Positions 1 through 9,461 of a DNA stretch of 10,916 nt are shown here, one piece after another. The DNA is from Planctomycetota bacterium. Its GTDB lineage: Bacteria > Planctomycetota > J058 > J103. The DNA is taken from contig RFJN01000131.1 in NCBI GenBank assembly GCA_003694875.1, forward strand, positions 1-10,916, written 5' to 3'. The notes under the pieces are model-generated. The model did no database searches, was not told the origin of the DNA, and saw nothing but the letters and a program-made list of their open reading frames with translations. The position numbers and the translations under genes were made by a program. How positions within the stretch are numbered: the first letter of the stretch is position 1; the number at the start of each line of letters is the position of its first letter.

Positions 1-299
1 ACCGCACGCGCTGGCCGTGGTACAGCTACGTCGCGCCGGTCTCGTGGCTCGTCGCCGACGACGTGCACGAGGCGCGCGAACACGTGAACTTCTCGACGTG
101 GAATCGCTACCGCCCCTCGAAGCAGGACAAGATCGCGCGCGAGGTGTGGGAGGAGGTCGAGGAGGGGGACATGCCGCCGTGGCAGTACCTGCTGCTGCAC
201 CCCGAGGCGCGGCTGAGCGAGGCGGACCGCAAGGTGCTGCGCGCGTGGGCGATCGATCACGGCGCCGAGCTCGACGACGAGGCGGAGGGCGGAGCGTAG
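1..299 (+). CDS. Haem-binding-domain protein, 3' end only (5' truncated by window)
   Basis: This is the C-terminal 98 residues of a gene that starts before the window; the first complete codon is at base 3 and the TAG stop is at 297-299. The reading begins RTRWPWYSYVAPVSWLV and continues with HVNFSTWNRY, EGDMPPWQYLLLHPEARL and VLRAWAI. This series (WPWY, PVSW, NFS.W, MPP..Y...H..A.L, L..W) is the characteristic tail of the haem-binding domain family PF14376. Members are usually small, exported or periplasmic c-type cytochrome-like proteins with a CxxCH haem site just before the WPWY stretch. The cysteines and any signal peptide would lie upstream of base 1, so haem binding cannot be confirmed here. 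A GTG at 63 could start a short ORF, but the family motifs run straight through it, so the gene is truncated by the window rather than short. It converges on the Ser/Thr kinase gene with an 18 bp gap and no visible terminator. Confidence 0.82.
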   Translation, partial: RTRWPWYSYVAPVSWLVADDVHEAREHVNFSTWNRYRPSKQDKIAREVWEEVEEGDMPPWQYLLLHPEARLSEADRKVLRAWAIDHGAELDDEAEGGA

Positions 300-317
300 C
301 GGCGCGCGCGACCGGGT

Positions 318-2696
<2,379 letters not shown>

Positions 2697-2769
2697 CGTG
2701 GCTCTCTCGCCTCTTCCCCGTGCTTCGCCCCGCGCTCGCGTGGCGCGCGCCGCGACTCCGAGCGAAGAG

Positions 2770-3612
2770 CTACGACACTCGCTTTCCGGCGTCCACGGCG
2801 CGCGACCGGGGGGACGACGGGCCGGGGCGGGGGGCGGCGTGGCGCATGAGCGTGCGCTGCAGCCGCCGCAGATCGGCCGGCAGCGGAGCGCGCACCGAGA
2901 CCGTCCGGTTCGAGGTGGGGCAGCGGAACGAGAGCTTCCAGGCGTGCAGCGGGGTGCGCTCGAGCAGCGGCGGCTCGCTCGCGCGGCGGCGCGACCGGCG
3001 GTAGCCGCGCTTGAACGACGAGAGCACGAGCGGCTCGGCGCTGCCGTACAAGGGGTCGACGAGCAGCGGGTGGCCCACGTGCCGCAGGTGTACGCGCAAC
3101 TGGTGCTGTCGCCCGGTGTGGGGCACGAGTTCGAGCAGCGCCATGGATCGGAAGCACACCAGCCGGCGCCAGCGGGTGTACGCCGGCCGAGCCGCGGCCT
3201 TGCCGCGCCGTCGTGCCGCCCCCGAGGTCGCGATCCGCATGCGGCCGCCGCCGCGCGGATCGCGCTCGAGCGGCAGATCGATCTCCCCCGCTTCGCGCGG
3301 CGGGACGCCGCGGACCCACGCGAGGTAGCGCTTGTCGACCTCGCGGCGCTCGAAGGCGATCGACAGCGCGCGGTGCGTATCGGGGTCGGTGGACAGCAGC
3401 AGGCAGCCGCTCGTGTCGCGGTCGAGGCGGTGCACCGGCTGCAGCGTCGGGAGCTCGAGGCTCGCGCGCGCCCGTTCGAGCAGGCTCAGGCCGCCGTCGG
3501 GCTCGCGTGCGCGCACCGTCACGAGGCCGGCCGGCTTGTGGACCACCACCCAGCCCGGCCCGCGGGCGAGCAGCGAGATCTCGCTCTCGCGCTGCCGGCG
3601 GCGTGCGCTCAT
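2770..3612 (-). CDS. RluA-family RNA pseudouridine synthase
   Basis: This 280-residue protein is predicted to isomerise uridine to pseudouridine in rRNA and/or tRNA. Family marks are WVVVHKPAGLVT (21-32), HRLDRDTSG (61-69) with catalytic Asp64, PHTGRQHQLRVHL (165-177) and GHPLLVDPLYG (180-190). There is no N-terminal S4 RNA-binding domain, so it is of the short RluA type rather than RluC/RluD. The exact target base cannot be told from sequence. A basic insert (about 200-212, KRGYRRSRRR) and a basic, proline-rich tail may help RNA binding. I chose the ATG at 3612 because it overlaps the stop of the PrkA-family gene as ATGA, a classic translational-coupling arrangement, and because homology begins soon after it. 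The open frame extends upstream to 3741, but only inside the PrkA coding sequence. Confidence 0.9.
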   Translation of the reverse strand: MSARRRQRESEISLLARGPGWVVVHKPAGLVTVRAREPDGGLSLLERARASLELPTLQPVHRLDRDTSGCLLLSTDPDTHRALSIAFERREVDKRYLAWVRGVPPREAGEIDLPLERDPRGGGRMRIATSGAARRRGKAAARPAYTRWRRLVCFRSMALLELVPHTGRQHQLRVHLRHVGHPLLVDPLYGSAEPLVLSSFKRGYRRSRRRASEPPLLERTPLHAWKLSFRCPTSNRTVSVRAPLPADLRRLQRTLMRHAAPRPGPSSPRSRAVDAGKRVS

Positions 3613-5888
3613 GCGAGTCGCCGCTTGAGCACGAACGCGATCGCCTCCTTGGCGCAGCGCTCGCAGAAGCCGTGTCGGTCGATCAGCTGCTGCATGGCGT
3701 GTTCGACCTGCCGCTGCCGCTGCGGGGTGAGCGCGCTCCACTCCTCGGTGCCGAACCGCAGCAGATCGAGCAGCATGCGCTCGATCTGCTCCTCCTGCTC
3801 GCGGTAGAAGCCTGCGCGCAGCGCGGCGAAGATGTCGTCGAAGATCTCGCGCACCACGAGCGGGCGGCCCGGGTTGCCGATCGCGAAGGCGGCGATGCGG
3901 CGCACGAGATCACGCCGGTAGACGGCGGGCTCCTCCTGGATCCCGACGAGCTGCTCGACCCGGCGCATGAGCCGCTCGTCGGGCGGCTCCCGCTCGCCGG
4001 TCTGCGGGTTGACCACGCGCTGCTCGCGCACGAAGGCGCGCACGTGCTCGAAGTAGTCGTCGAACAGCCGGGTGTAGGAGGCGGCGGGAACGAGTTCGAG
4101 CGCGTCGTTGATCTGCTGCTCGACGCGTTCGAAGTACGCCTGCTCGACGTCCTCGATGAAGTGGGGACAGTCGTTGTAGCCCGCCTGCGGGGTGATACGC
4201 AGGAAGTCGTAGACCGAGACGTCCTTGACGAGCTCGCGCAGGCTGCGCAGCACCGCGAGCGGCGAGAGGCAGGGAAACTCCGCGCGGGCGGCCGCGTCGG
4301 CGAGCAGCATGAGCATCTCGCGCGGCGAGGCGCCGCGCCGCCCCTCGTAGGCGGCGTCGAGCAGCCCCTCGAACTCCTCCTCGGCGTCGTCGAACTCCGA
4401 GCGCACGTCCTCGTAGTGCGCGAGCAGCTCGCGCTTCTCCGCCTCGCTGAAGTCGGCCGGCACCTCCCGGCGGTCGTAGAACATGGCCTTCTGCAGCGGG
4501 GTGAGGCGCGAGACGAGGTTGCCGACGGTGCCGGGGTAGTTCTTCGCGCGGGGTCGGCGCAGGCGCGTGAGCACCGCCCACAGCGCGGTCACGTAGGCGG
4601 TGTGCGGGGCGACGTGCTTGTCGCGTCCGATCGCGGCGAGCTGCTGCTCGTAGATGCGCGCCTCCTCCGAGACGTTGAGCAGGTACGGCACCTTGATCAG
4701 CTCGATGCGCGCCTTGAACGAGGCGAAGTCGGGATCGCGCTTGAACAGGCACAGGTTCTTCTCGTTCGCGGTCGCGGTCATGACGAGATCGAGGTAGGCC
4801 ACGAGGCCCGGGAGCGTGACCGTGTTGCGCTCGATCGTGGTGAGCAGATACTTGTGCACCTCGAGCGGCCGCTTGAAGAAGTCGGAGTAGACCACCATGC
4901 CGCGGTTGGCGTCGATGAGGTCGCCGGCCGGCTCGAGCAGCGTGATGTTGCGCAGCACCGGCGGCACCTGGTGGCGCGCCTCGGGGTTGATCGGGCGTGC
5001 GGTGGCGTCGACGTTGCGCTGCGGCTCGATCGTGATCGCGCCCGAGCGGTAGCGCCGCGAGATGAAGAACCGCTCGACCTGCACGTGCTGCACCACCCGC
5101 CGCCAGTCACCGTGGTAGGCGGTCAGCAGCGTGTCGTAGATCTGGCGGCACTTGGGACACAGTGCCCCCTCGAGCAGGTGCTCGGGCAGCGGCTGGTCCG
5201 AGAGCCCCGCGTCGCGATACGCCTGCTCGATCAGCGCCCGCCGCTGTTCGCGCGGCAGCAGCAGCAGCGGGTTGTCGCGCAGCTCGCACGGGATGCGGCA
5301 GGTGATCTCCTCGGGCTCCATGTAGGCGTAGGTGTCGGTGCGGCGGTTGCGCTGCGGCTGCGCGAAGCCGAGCCGGTCGCGCTCGAGCGCGTCGCTGAAC
5401 ACCCAGTGCAACGCGTACAGCGCCCCCTCGTCGGTGCGCGAGTACGCCTCGAGCCCACCGAGCAGGCACTCGAGCATGCTCGATTTCGCCGATCCGTTCG
5501 GCCCGTGCAGCATGAGCAGCTTGTCGACGCGGCCGCGTTCAGCGAAGTAGCGGATGTACTTGACCAGCTCGGCCTGCGGTCGCCCCTGGCCGAACACGCG
5601 GCCACGTCCCTGCGCGAACGGGGCGTCGAACACCCGGTAGCGCTCGCGCACCCCGACGTCGTTGTCCGGCCCCGGTTCGGTGCCGATCGCCTCGATCATG
5701 TCGGCGAGGTACTGCGCGGCGTTGCGGGTGTGCACGCGCGGGCGCGCGAACAGATCCTCGAGCAGCTCCGCGAACGACTTCACCATCTGGCGCTCGCGGA
5801 AACGCGCGCCGACCGCCTCGGAGACGCGTTCGATCGTGGCGGCCATGTCGCGGGGCCGGCCGCGGGCAGCGGGGAACGGATCGACCAT
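3609..5888 (-). CDS. prkA: PrkA-family AAA+ Ser/Thr protein kinase
   Basis: This 759-residue protein belongs to the PrkA/YeaG family: an AAA+ ATPase module followed by the PrkA C-terminal domain, cytosolic, linked in other bacteria to stress, starvation and sporulation signalling. Walker A is GPNGSAKSS (about 129-137, K135). The segment YHGDWRRVVQHVQVERFFIS (258-277), then ANRGMVVYSDFFKRPLE and TANEKN, follows the family order. A CPKC pair (244-247) and C197/C201 form a four-Cys set that could bind metal. It is longer than the roughly 640-690 residues typical of the family. The family often sits with YeaH and SpoVR; neither is here, and an RluA-type gene follows with an ATGA overlap. I prefer the ATG at 5888; the ATG at 5846 is the alternative. 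Neither has a Shine-Dalgarno, but a promoter sits just before 5888. The in-frame extension to 6146 is Pro/Arg-rich non-coding DNA. In the Walker B region a Glu I recall as conserved is Val. Confidence 0.88.
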   Translation of the reverse strand: MVDPFPAARGRPRDMAATIERVSEAVGARFRERQMVKSFAELLEDLFARPRVHTRNAAQYLADMIEAIGTEPGPDNDVGVRERYRVFDAPFAQGRGRVFGQGRPQAELVKYIRYFAERGRVDKLLMLHGPNGSAKSSMLECLLGGLEAYSRTDEGALYALHWVFSDALERDRLGFAQPQRNRRTDTYAYMEPEEITCRIPCELRDNPLLLLPREQRRALIEQAYRDAGLSDQPLPEHLLEGALCPKCRQIYDTLLTAYHGDWRRVVQHVQVERFFISRRYRSGAITIEPQRNVDATARPINPEARHQVPPVLRNITLLEPAGDLIDANRGMVVYSDFFKRPLEVHKYLLTTIERNTVTLPGLVAYLDLVMTATANEKNLCLFKRDPDFASFKARIELIKVPYLLNVSEEARIYEQQLAAIGRDKHVAPHTAYVTALWAVLTRLRRPRAKNYPGTVGNLVSRLTPLQKAMFYDRREVPADFSEAEKRELLAHYEDVRSEFDDAEEEFEGLLDAAYEGRRGASPREMLMLLADAAARAEFPCLSPLAVLRSLRELVKDVSVYDFLRITPQAGYNDCPHFIEDVEQAYFERVEQQINDALELVPAASYTRLFDDYFEHVRAFVREQRVVNPQTGEREPPDERLMRRVEQLVGIQEEPAVYRRDLVRRIAAFAIGNPGRPLVVREIFDDIFAALRAGFYREQEEQIERMLLDLLRFGTEEWSALTPQRQRQVEHAMQQLIDRHGFCERCAKEAIAFVLKRRLA

Positions 5889-5895
5889 GAGCGAC

Positions 5896-5924
5896 GGTGT
5901 ACCCGCCCCGTGCGGATCGGTCAA
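5896..5924 (-). promoter_or_regulatory. Predicted sigma70-type promoter for prkA (leaderless placement)
   Basis: On the minus strand TTGACC (complement of 5919-5924) lies 18 nt before TACACC (complement of 5896-5901). The -35 matches consensus at 5 of 6 positions; the -10 is weaker (TA-A, 3 of 6). Only 7 nt separate the -10 from the ATG at 5888, so transcription would begin at or next to the start codon. This agrees with the lack of a Shine-Dalgarno. The 18-nt spacing and TAC-type -10 match the stronger promoter in front of pspA. Confidence 0.45.
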
Positions 5925-6049
5925 CACGGGCCCGCCGCGACGCCGCCGGGCCTCACCGGGCCGTCTGCGCCGGGTCAGCGGTGGGCCTGCCGCGCGTGGC
6001 GGGCTCGGGTGAACGGCTGCGCGAGCGAGCGCGCCGCGGGTGTGCGGCC

Positions 6050-6077
6050 TTGCGGTATCGGGGCCGATCGCTACCGT
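6050..6077 (+). promoter_or_regulatory. Weak candidate promoter for the rdgC gene pair
   Basis: TTGCGG (6050-6055), a 16-nt spacer and TACCGT (6072-6077) lie about 70 nt before the ATG at 6145. Each hexamer matches consensus at only three positions. It is the best candidate I see on the plus strand of the divergent region, which otherwise holds only GC-rich sequence with repeated CGGGCC blocks around 5925-5970. Confidence 0.25.
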
Positions 6078-6144
6078 GGGCGGTCGCCGGCAGTCGACAG
6101 CGGTGGCCGGCCTTCGAGGCGGTGCGACAGGGGGAATCGGGCGC

Positions 6145-6786
6145 ATGAAGCTTCCATCGCTCGCGAGCCACGTGCGCTACGAGGTCTCGGGGCGTCCGCG
6201 CGGGGGGCTCGGCGGCATCGTGGCGCGGCTCGAGCGGCACCGTTTCGTGCCGCTCGGCGACGACGTCGAGCAGGAGGAGGCCTGGGGCTGGATCACGCTC
6301 GAGCACCTGCTGGACGTGCAGTTCCGTCCCGACAAGATCGAGCTTGGTCCCTACGTGGTGTTCGGGCTGCGTCGCGACCGCCGCAAGGCGCCGGCCGCGC
6401 TCGTGCGCGCGCACGTGCGCCAGCAGGAGCTCGCCCACCGCGAGGCGACCGGACGCTGGCTCGCGGCGCGCGAGCGGCGGGAGCTGCGCGAGCAGGTGCG
6501 CGAGACGCTGGTGCGCAAGGTGTTGCCGAGCGCCTCGAGCTGGCCGGTGGTGTGGCACCGCGGGGCGGCGTGTCTGTGGTTCGGAACCGCCTCGCAGCGC
6601 GCCAACGAGATGCTCGTGGGTCTGTTTCGCGAGACGTTCGAGCTGGAGCTGACGCGGCTCGGGCCGGGGGCGCTCGCGGCGCGGCTGCTCGAGGGCGACG
6701 AGCAGGCGTGGGCGTCGCTCGCACGGCTCGAGCCGACGGCGTTCGTGGCGGCCGGCTCGCGGCCCGCCCTCGCGGCGTCGGCCTAG
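6145..6786 (+). CDS. rdgC: RdgC-like recombination-associated protein, N-terminal part
   Basis: This 213-residue cytosolic protein resembles the N-terminal two thirds of RdgC, a DNA-binding ring protein that modulates RecA-dependent recombination. Matching features in order are an EEAWGWITL segment (RdgC has a GW motif here), a long charged helix (ARERRELREQVRETLVRKVL) matching RdgC's Lys/Glu-rich helix before LLPRAF, then LPSASSWPVVW, a CLWFGTASQRANEML strand-helix and a FELELTRLGP segment like RdgC's SLPVVPL. The RdgC C-terminal domain is absent from this ORF and appears in the next gene. The ATG at 6145 is preceded by GGGG at 6131-6134 with a 10-nt gap; the longer ORF from 6040 reads low-complexity sequence and was trimmed. 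It diverges from prkA. The RdgC assignment rests on remembered comparison with the E. coli protein (303 residues), not a search. Confidence 0.72.
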   Translation: MKLPSLASHVRYEVSGRPRGGLGGIVARLERHRFVPLGDDVEQEEAWGWITLEHLLDVQFRPDKIELGPYVVFGLRRDRRKAPAALVRAHVRQQELAHREATGRWLAARERRELREQVRETLVRKVLPSASSWPVVWHRGAACLWFGTASQRANEMLVGLFRETFELELTRLGPGALAARLLEGDEQAWASLARLEPTAFVAAGSRPALAASA

Positions 6787-6812
6787 ATGTCCGGAGACGG
6801 GGTGAGGCGAGC

Positions 6813-6820
6813 GGAGGAGG
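6813..6820 (+). promoter_or_regulatory. Strong Shine-Dalgarno setting a GTG start
   Basis: GGAGGAGG lies 7 nt upstream of the GTG at 6828. Its near-perfect match to the anti-Shine-Dalgarno fixes the start of the second rdgC-like gene and argues that it is translated independently rather than by frameshift from the preceding ORF. Confidence 0.8.
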
Positions 6821-6827
6821 CGTCGCG

Positions 6828-7346
6828 GTGGCGGGTCATGCGGTCGAACAGCTCGATTTTCTCGGGCGCGAGTTCCTCACCTGGCTGTGGTTTCGCTGCG
6901 AGGTCGACGGCGGGCTGTTTCCGCTCGAGCAGGGTGAGCTCGGGGTGGTGCTCGGCGACTACGTGAAACTCGTGGCGCCGGGTGACGAGCACGGCGAACA
7001 CACCGTACGCCGCGAGTCGCCGCACCGCTCCCGGGCGGCGCGCGCGGCGCTGCGCGCGGGTCGGCAGGTGGCGGCGGTGCGGCTCGAGATGGCGCTCGGC
7101 GAGCAGAGCTTCAGCGCCACGATCGACGCCGACGGCTTCGCGGTGCGCAGCGCGAAGCTTCCGCCGGTCGAGGGGGCGGACGAGCGCGAGCGCTCGCAGG
7201 AGCGCATGGAGCGGGTGGAGGAGCTCGACGACCTGCTCGATGCGCTGTTCGCGCGCTTCCTGTCGGTGCGCCTCTCGCCGGCCTGGGAGGCCGAGGAGCG
7301 GCCGGCGATCGAGGCGTGGATCGAGCAGGGTGGGGCCGCGGACTGA
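6828..7346 (+). CDS. RdgC-like C-terminal domain as a separate protein
   Basis: This 172-residue protein starts at GTG 6828, 41 bp after the upstream RdgC-like ORF and in the -1 frame relative to it. It opens with FLGREFLTWLWFRCEV, then GLFPLEQGELGVVL, a segment AGRQVAAVRLEMALGEQ followed by FSATIDADGF, and ends with a helix VEELDDLLDALFARFLSVRL. In order this parallels the C-terminal part of E. coli RdgC: LTEWV, a GF.LL..AEL segment, EAGKVV.KLAL, a FV..DDGSLKRLKF strand and a final GELAALIQNLIEGL helix. I infer that it is the detached RdgC C-terminal domain and probably works with the product of 6145-6786. If that homology is wrong it is a conserved-looking hypothetical protein. The frame stays open far upstream, but only as a shadow of other genes. 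Confidence 0.68.
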   Translation: MAGHAVEQLDFLGREFLTWLWFRCEVDGGLFPLEQGELGVVLGDYVKLVAPGDEHGEHTVRRESPHRSRAARAALRAGRQVAAVRLEMALGEQSFSATIDADGFAVRSAKLPPVEGADERERSQERMERVEELDDLLDALFARFLSVRLSPAWEAEERPAIEAWIEQGGAAD

Positions 7347-7364
7347 GCGCGCCGCGGCGCGCTC
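7345..7364. repeat. 20-bp perfect palindrome at the end of the rdgC pair
   Basis: GAGCGCGCCGCGGCGCGCTC is a perfect 20-bp palindrome that begins within the TGA stop of the second rdgC-like gene. As RNA it could form an 8-bp GC stem with a tight loop. No T-tract follows, so it is not a standard intrinsic terminator, though it could still cause pausing or stabilise the 3' end. The rest of the 216-bp gap to the next gene shows nothing convincing. Confidence 0.4.
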
Positions 7365-7550
7365 CGGCTCTCGTGGTGCTGTCCCGAGGCTGTCTTCCGG
7401 CGCGCCGGCCACCGATCTCACGGCGTCGTTCGATCGTTCGCGCCGGGGGCGGCTGCAGGGTGTGCCGTGACGTCGTACCATGGCGACGGAGTGTTGCGCG
7501 CGGACGGCTGCGACCCGGGTGCCGACGTCGCGACCGCCTGCGCGATCCTG

Positions 7551-7558
7551 GAGGAGGG
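7551..7558 (+). promoter_or_regulatory. Shine-Dalgarno deciding the start of the FHA-GAF-kinase
   Basis: GAGGAGGG sits just upstream of the ATG at 7563. The frame is open from 7467, but those 32 extra residues are not part of a domain. The first FHA strand (ARLVIRAEG) begins immediately after this ATG. Confidence 0.75.
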
Positions 7559-7562
7559 GGGC

Positions 7563-9395
7563 ATGGCTCGCCTTGTGATCCGCGCCGAGGGCCACGAGGA
7601 GTTGCAGTACCCGCTCGGATCCGTACCCGTCTTCATCGGCCGCTCCTCGGACAAGGACATCTGTCTGCGCGATCTGACCGTCTCCAACAGCCACGCCAAG
7701 CTGGTGCCGGAGGGCGGGCGCTGGCGGTTGCGCGATCTCGGCAGCACCAACGGCAGCTACGTCAACGGCGAACTCGTGCGCGATGCGCTGTTGCGGGCCG
7801 GTGATGTGCTGCGGATCGGCAACACCGAGATGGTGTTCTGCGAGGACGGAGGACCGGCGGTGGGCGAGGTCTCCGCCGAGGCCATCGTTCGCCTCGACGG
7901 ATCTGGCTCCGGCAGCGACCAGCCGCGGCTCGACAGTGTGTTCTCGCACACCGTCTCGCTCACGCTCGAGGAGATCGAGACCGATCTGCTCTCGAGCCGG
8001 GAACTCGAAGGGGTGCCCACGGCCGAGAGTCCGAGGCGTCTGCGGGAGCGTCTTGCGGTGCTCTACCGGCTCGGCAAGCAGGCCAACCGCCTCGAGCGTC
8101 TCGAACGCTTCCTGCCGCTGCTCGCCTCGCTCGTGCGCGACGCGGTGGGTGGCGACCGGGTGTTCGTCATGCTGATCGATCCCGCGAGCGGCGACCTCGT
8201 GCCGCGCGCCTACGAGGGCATCGCGGGGGGCGATCGCAAGGGGATCAGCTCCACGATCCTGCAGCAGGTGATCGGAGAGCGGCGGGCGATCCTGACCCAC
8301 GACGCACTGACCGACCCACGCTTCAGCCACGGCGAATCGATCGCGATCATGCGCATCCGCGGGGTGCTGTGCGTGCCGCTCGGGGTGAAGCACATGGTCT
8401 TCGGTGCGCTGTACGTCGATTCGTTCCGCACCGACCACGCCTTCCATACCGAGGATCTGCGCATGCTCGGTGTGATCGGCAGCCAGGCGTCGGTGATCCT
8501 GCGCAACATCCAGCTGTTCGAGGAGCAGCGGCGCGCCAACGCCGAGCTGCGCAAGGCGCAGGAGAAGATCGAGGCCTGGAACCGCGAACTCGAACAGAAG
8601 GTGCAGCAGCGCACCGCCGAGATCCAGAAACAGGCCGAGCGGATCAAGCAGCTTGCCGATCTCAAGGACGAGTTGCTCGGGATCGCGGCGCACGATCTGC
8701 GCACCCCGCTTACGATCATCCTCGGCTACGCGCAGATGCTGCAGATGGCGCTCGAGGCCGGAAGCTTCGAGCCCGAACAGCTCGCGCCCGACGTGGAGGC
8801 GATCGAGCGGACCGCGCTCGAGATGACGAACCTGCTCAACGACCTGCTGGATGTGCAGAAGATCGAGGCGGGCAAGATCCGGATCCGCGTCGAGCCCACC
8901 GACGCGCGGGATCTCGCCTCGGACGCCTACCGGCTGCACCGGCTGCTTGCCGAGGCGAAGGGAATCGCACTGCGATTCGAGGTCGATCCCGAGGCCGGGC
9001 AGGTGCTGTGCGACGGCCGGCGGATCGGGCAGGTGCTCAACAACCTCGTCTCGAACGCGATCAAGTTCTCGAACGCCGGCGACACCGTGACGCTGCGCGT
9101 GACGTCGCTCGGTGGTGAGGGTACCGAGTTCGCGGTCGAGGATACCGGCCAGGGGATCGATCCCGAGGAGCTGCCGCGGCTGTTCGGTCGCTTCGAGGAG
9201 ATCTCGAGCCGGCCCACCGGCGGGGAGAAGAGCACGGGGCTCGGGCTCGCGATCGCCAAGAAGCTGCTCGAGCTGCACGGATCGAGGATCCGCGTCGAGT
9301 CCGCGCCGGGGGTGGGCAGCCGCTTCTCGTTCGTGCTGCCGCTCGCCGACCAGACCTCCGACAGCGCACGGCGGCCGGAGACGGTGGGGGTCTGA
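7563..9395 (+). CDS. FHA-GAF sensor histidine kinase (cytosolic)
   Basis: This 610-residue protein has three modules. An FHA phosphothreonine-binding domain covers about residues 1-95, with GR 26-27, SNSH 41-44 and the STNGSYVNG signature from 61. A GAF sensor domain covers about 160-320. A coiled coil (about 318-370) leads to the histidine kinase. Kinase boxes are complete: H-box AHDLRTPL with phospho-acceptor H377, N-box NNLVSNAIKF (493-502), G1 DTGQGI (527-532) and G2 STGLGLAI (557-564). It should autophosphorylate on H377 and pass phosphate to a response regulator, but none is encoded in the window, so it is an orphan kinase here. No transmembrane segment is visible, so it reads a cytosolic signal; the GAF ligand is unknown. 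The FHA domain suggests docking to a Thr-phosphorylated partner, possibly the product of a Ser/Thr kinase such as the one at 318-2696. It ends in an intrinsic terminator. Confidence 0.93.
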   Translation: MARLVIRAEGHEELQYPLGSVPVFIGRSSDKDICLRDLTVSNSHAKLVPEGGRWRLRDLGSTNGSYVNGELVRDALLRAGDVLRIGNTEMVFCEDGGPAVGEVSAEAIVRLDGSGSGSDQPRLDSVFSHTVSLTLEEIETDLLSSRELEGVPTAESPRRLRERLAVLYRLGKQANRLERLERFLPLLASLVRDAVGGDRVFVMLIDPASGDLVPRAYEGIAGGDRKGISSTILQQVIGERRAILTHDALTDPRFSHGESIAIMRIRGVLCVPLGVKHMVFGALYVDSFRTDHAFHTEDLRMLGVIGSQASVILRNIQLFEEQRRANAELRKAQEKIEAWNRELEQKVQQRTAEIQKQAERIKQLADLKDELLGIAAHDLRTPLTIILGYAQMLQMALEAGSFEPEQLAPDVEAIERTALEMTNLLNDLLDVQKIEAGKIRIRVEPTDARDLASDAYRLHRLLAEAKGIALRFEVDPEAGQVLCDGRRIGQVLNNLVSNAIKFSNAGDTVTLRVTSLGGEGTEFAVEDTGQGIDPEELPRLFGRFEEISSRPTGGEKSTGLGLAIAKKLLELHGSRIRVESAPGVGSRFSFVLPLADQTSDSARRPETVGV

Positions 9396-9461
9396 GCCGA
9401 CGGCAGCGGCAGCGCCACGCGCTCGTACACCGCGCTCGATCGCTCGCTTCGCTCCCCCCGC

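Noticed and set aside
3613..3741. 43-codon N-terminal extension of the RluA-family gene
   Set aside because: It lies entirely within prkA coding sequence, reads Ala/Arg-rich and adds no domain; the ATG at 3612 has the ATGA overlap and fits the family start.
5889..6146. 86-codon N-terminal extension of prkA
   Set aside because: Pro/Arg-rich sequence without motifs that overlaps the divergent promoter region and reaches the start of the rdgC-like gene.
6700..6830. Programmed -1 frameshift joining the two RdgC-like ORFs
   Set aside because: The frames differ by -1, but I see no X-XXY-YYZ slippery heptamer near the end of the first ORF, and the second ORF has a strong independent ribosome site.
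3213..7346. Very long plus-strand open frame (1377 codons) spanning the antisense of prkA and both rdgC-like genes
   Set aside because: Its composition over 3213-6800 is an Arg/Ala/Val-rich shadow of PrkA with no domain. Only its last 172 codons (from GTG 6828) are a real gene with their own Shine-Dalgarno.
7476..7481. TACCAT as a -10 element for the FHA-GAF-kinase gene
   Set aside because: No acceptable -35 lies 16-18 nt upstream (CTGCAG region matches at two positions at most).
6783..9278. Minus-strand open frame of 831 codons antisense to the histidine kinase
   Set aside because: The sense strand encodes complete FHA, GAF and kinase motifs; the antisense reading is Leu/Arg/His/Asp-rich with no recognisable motif, as expected in high-GC shadows.
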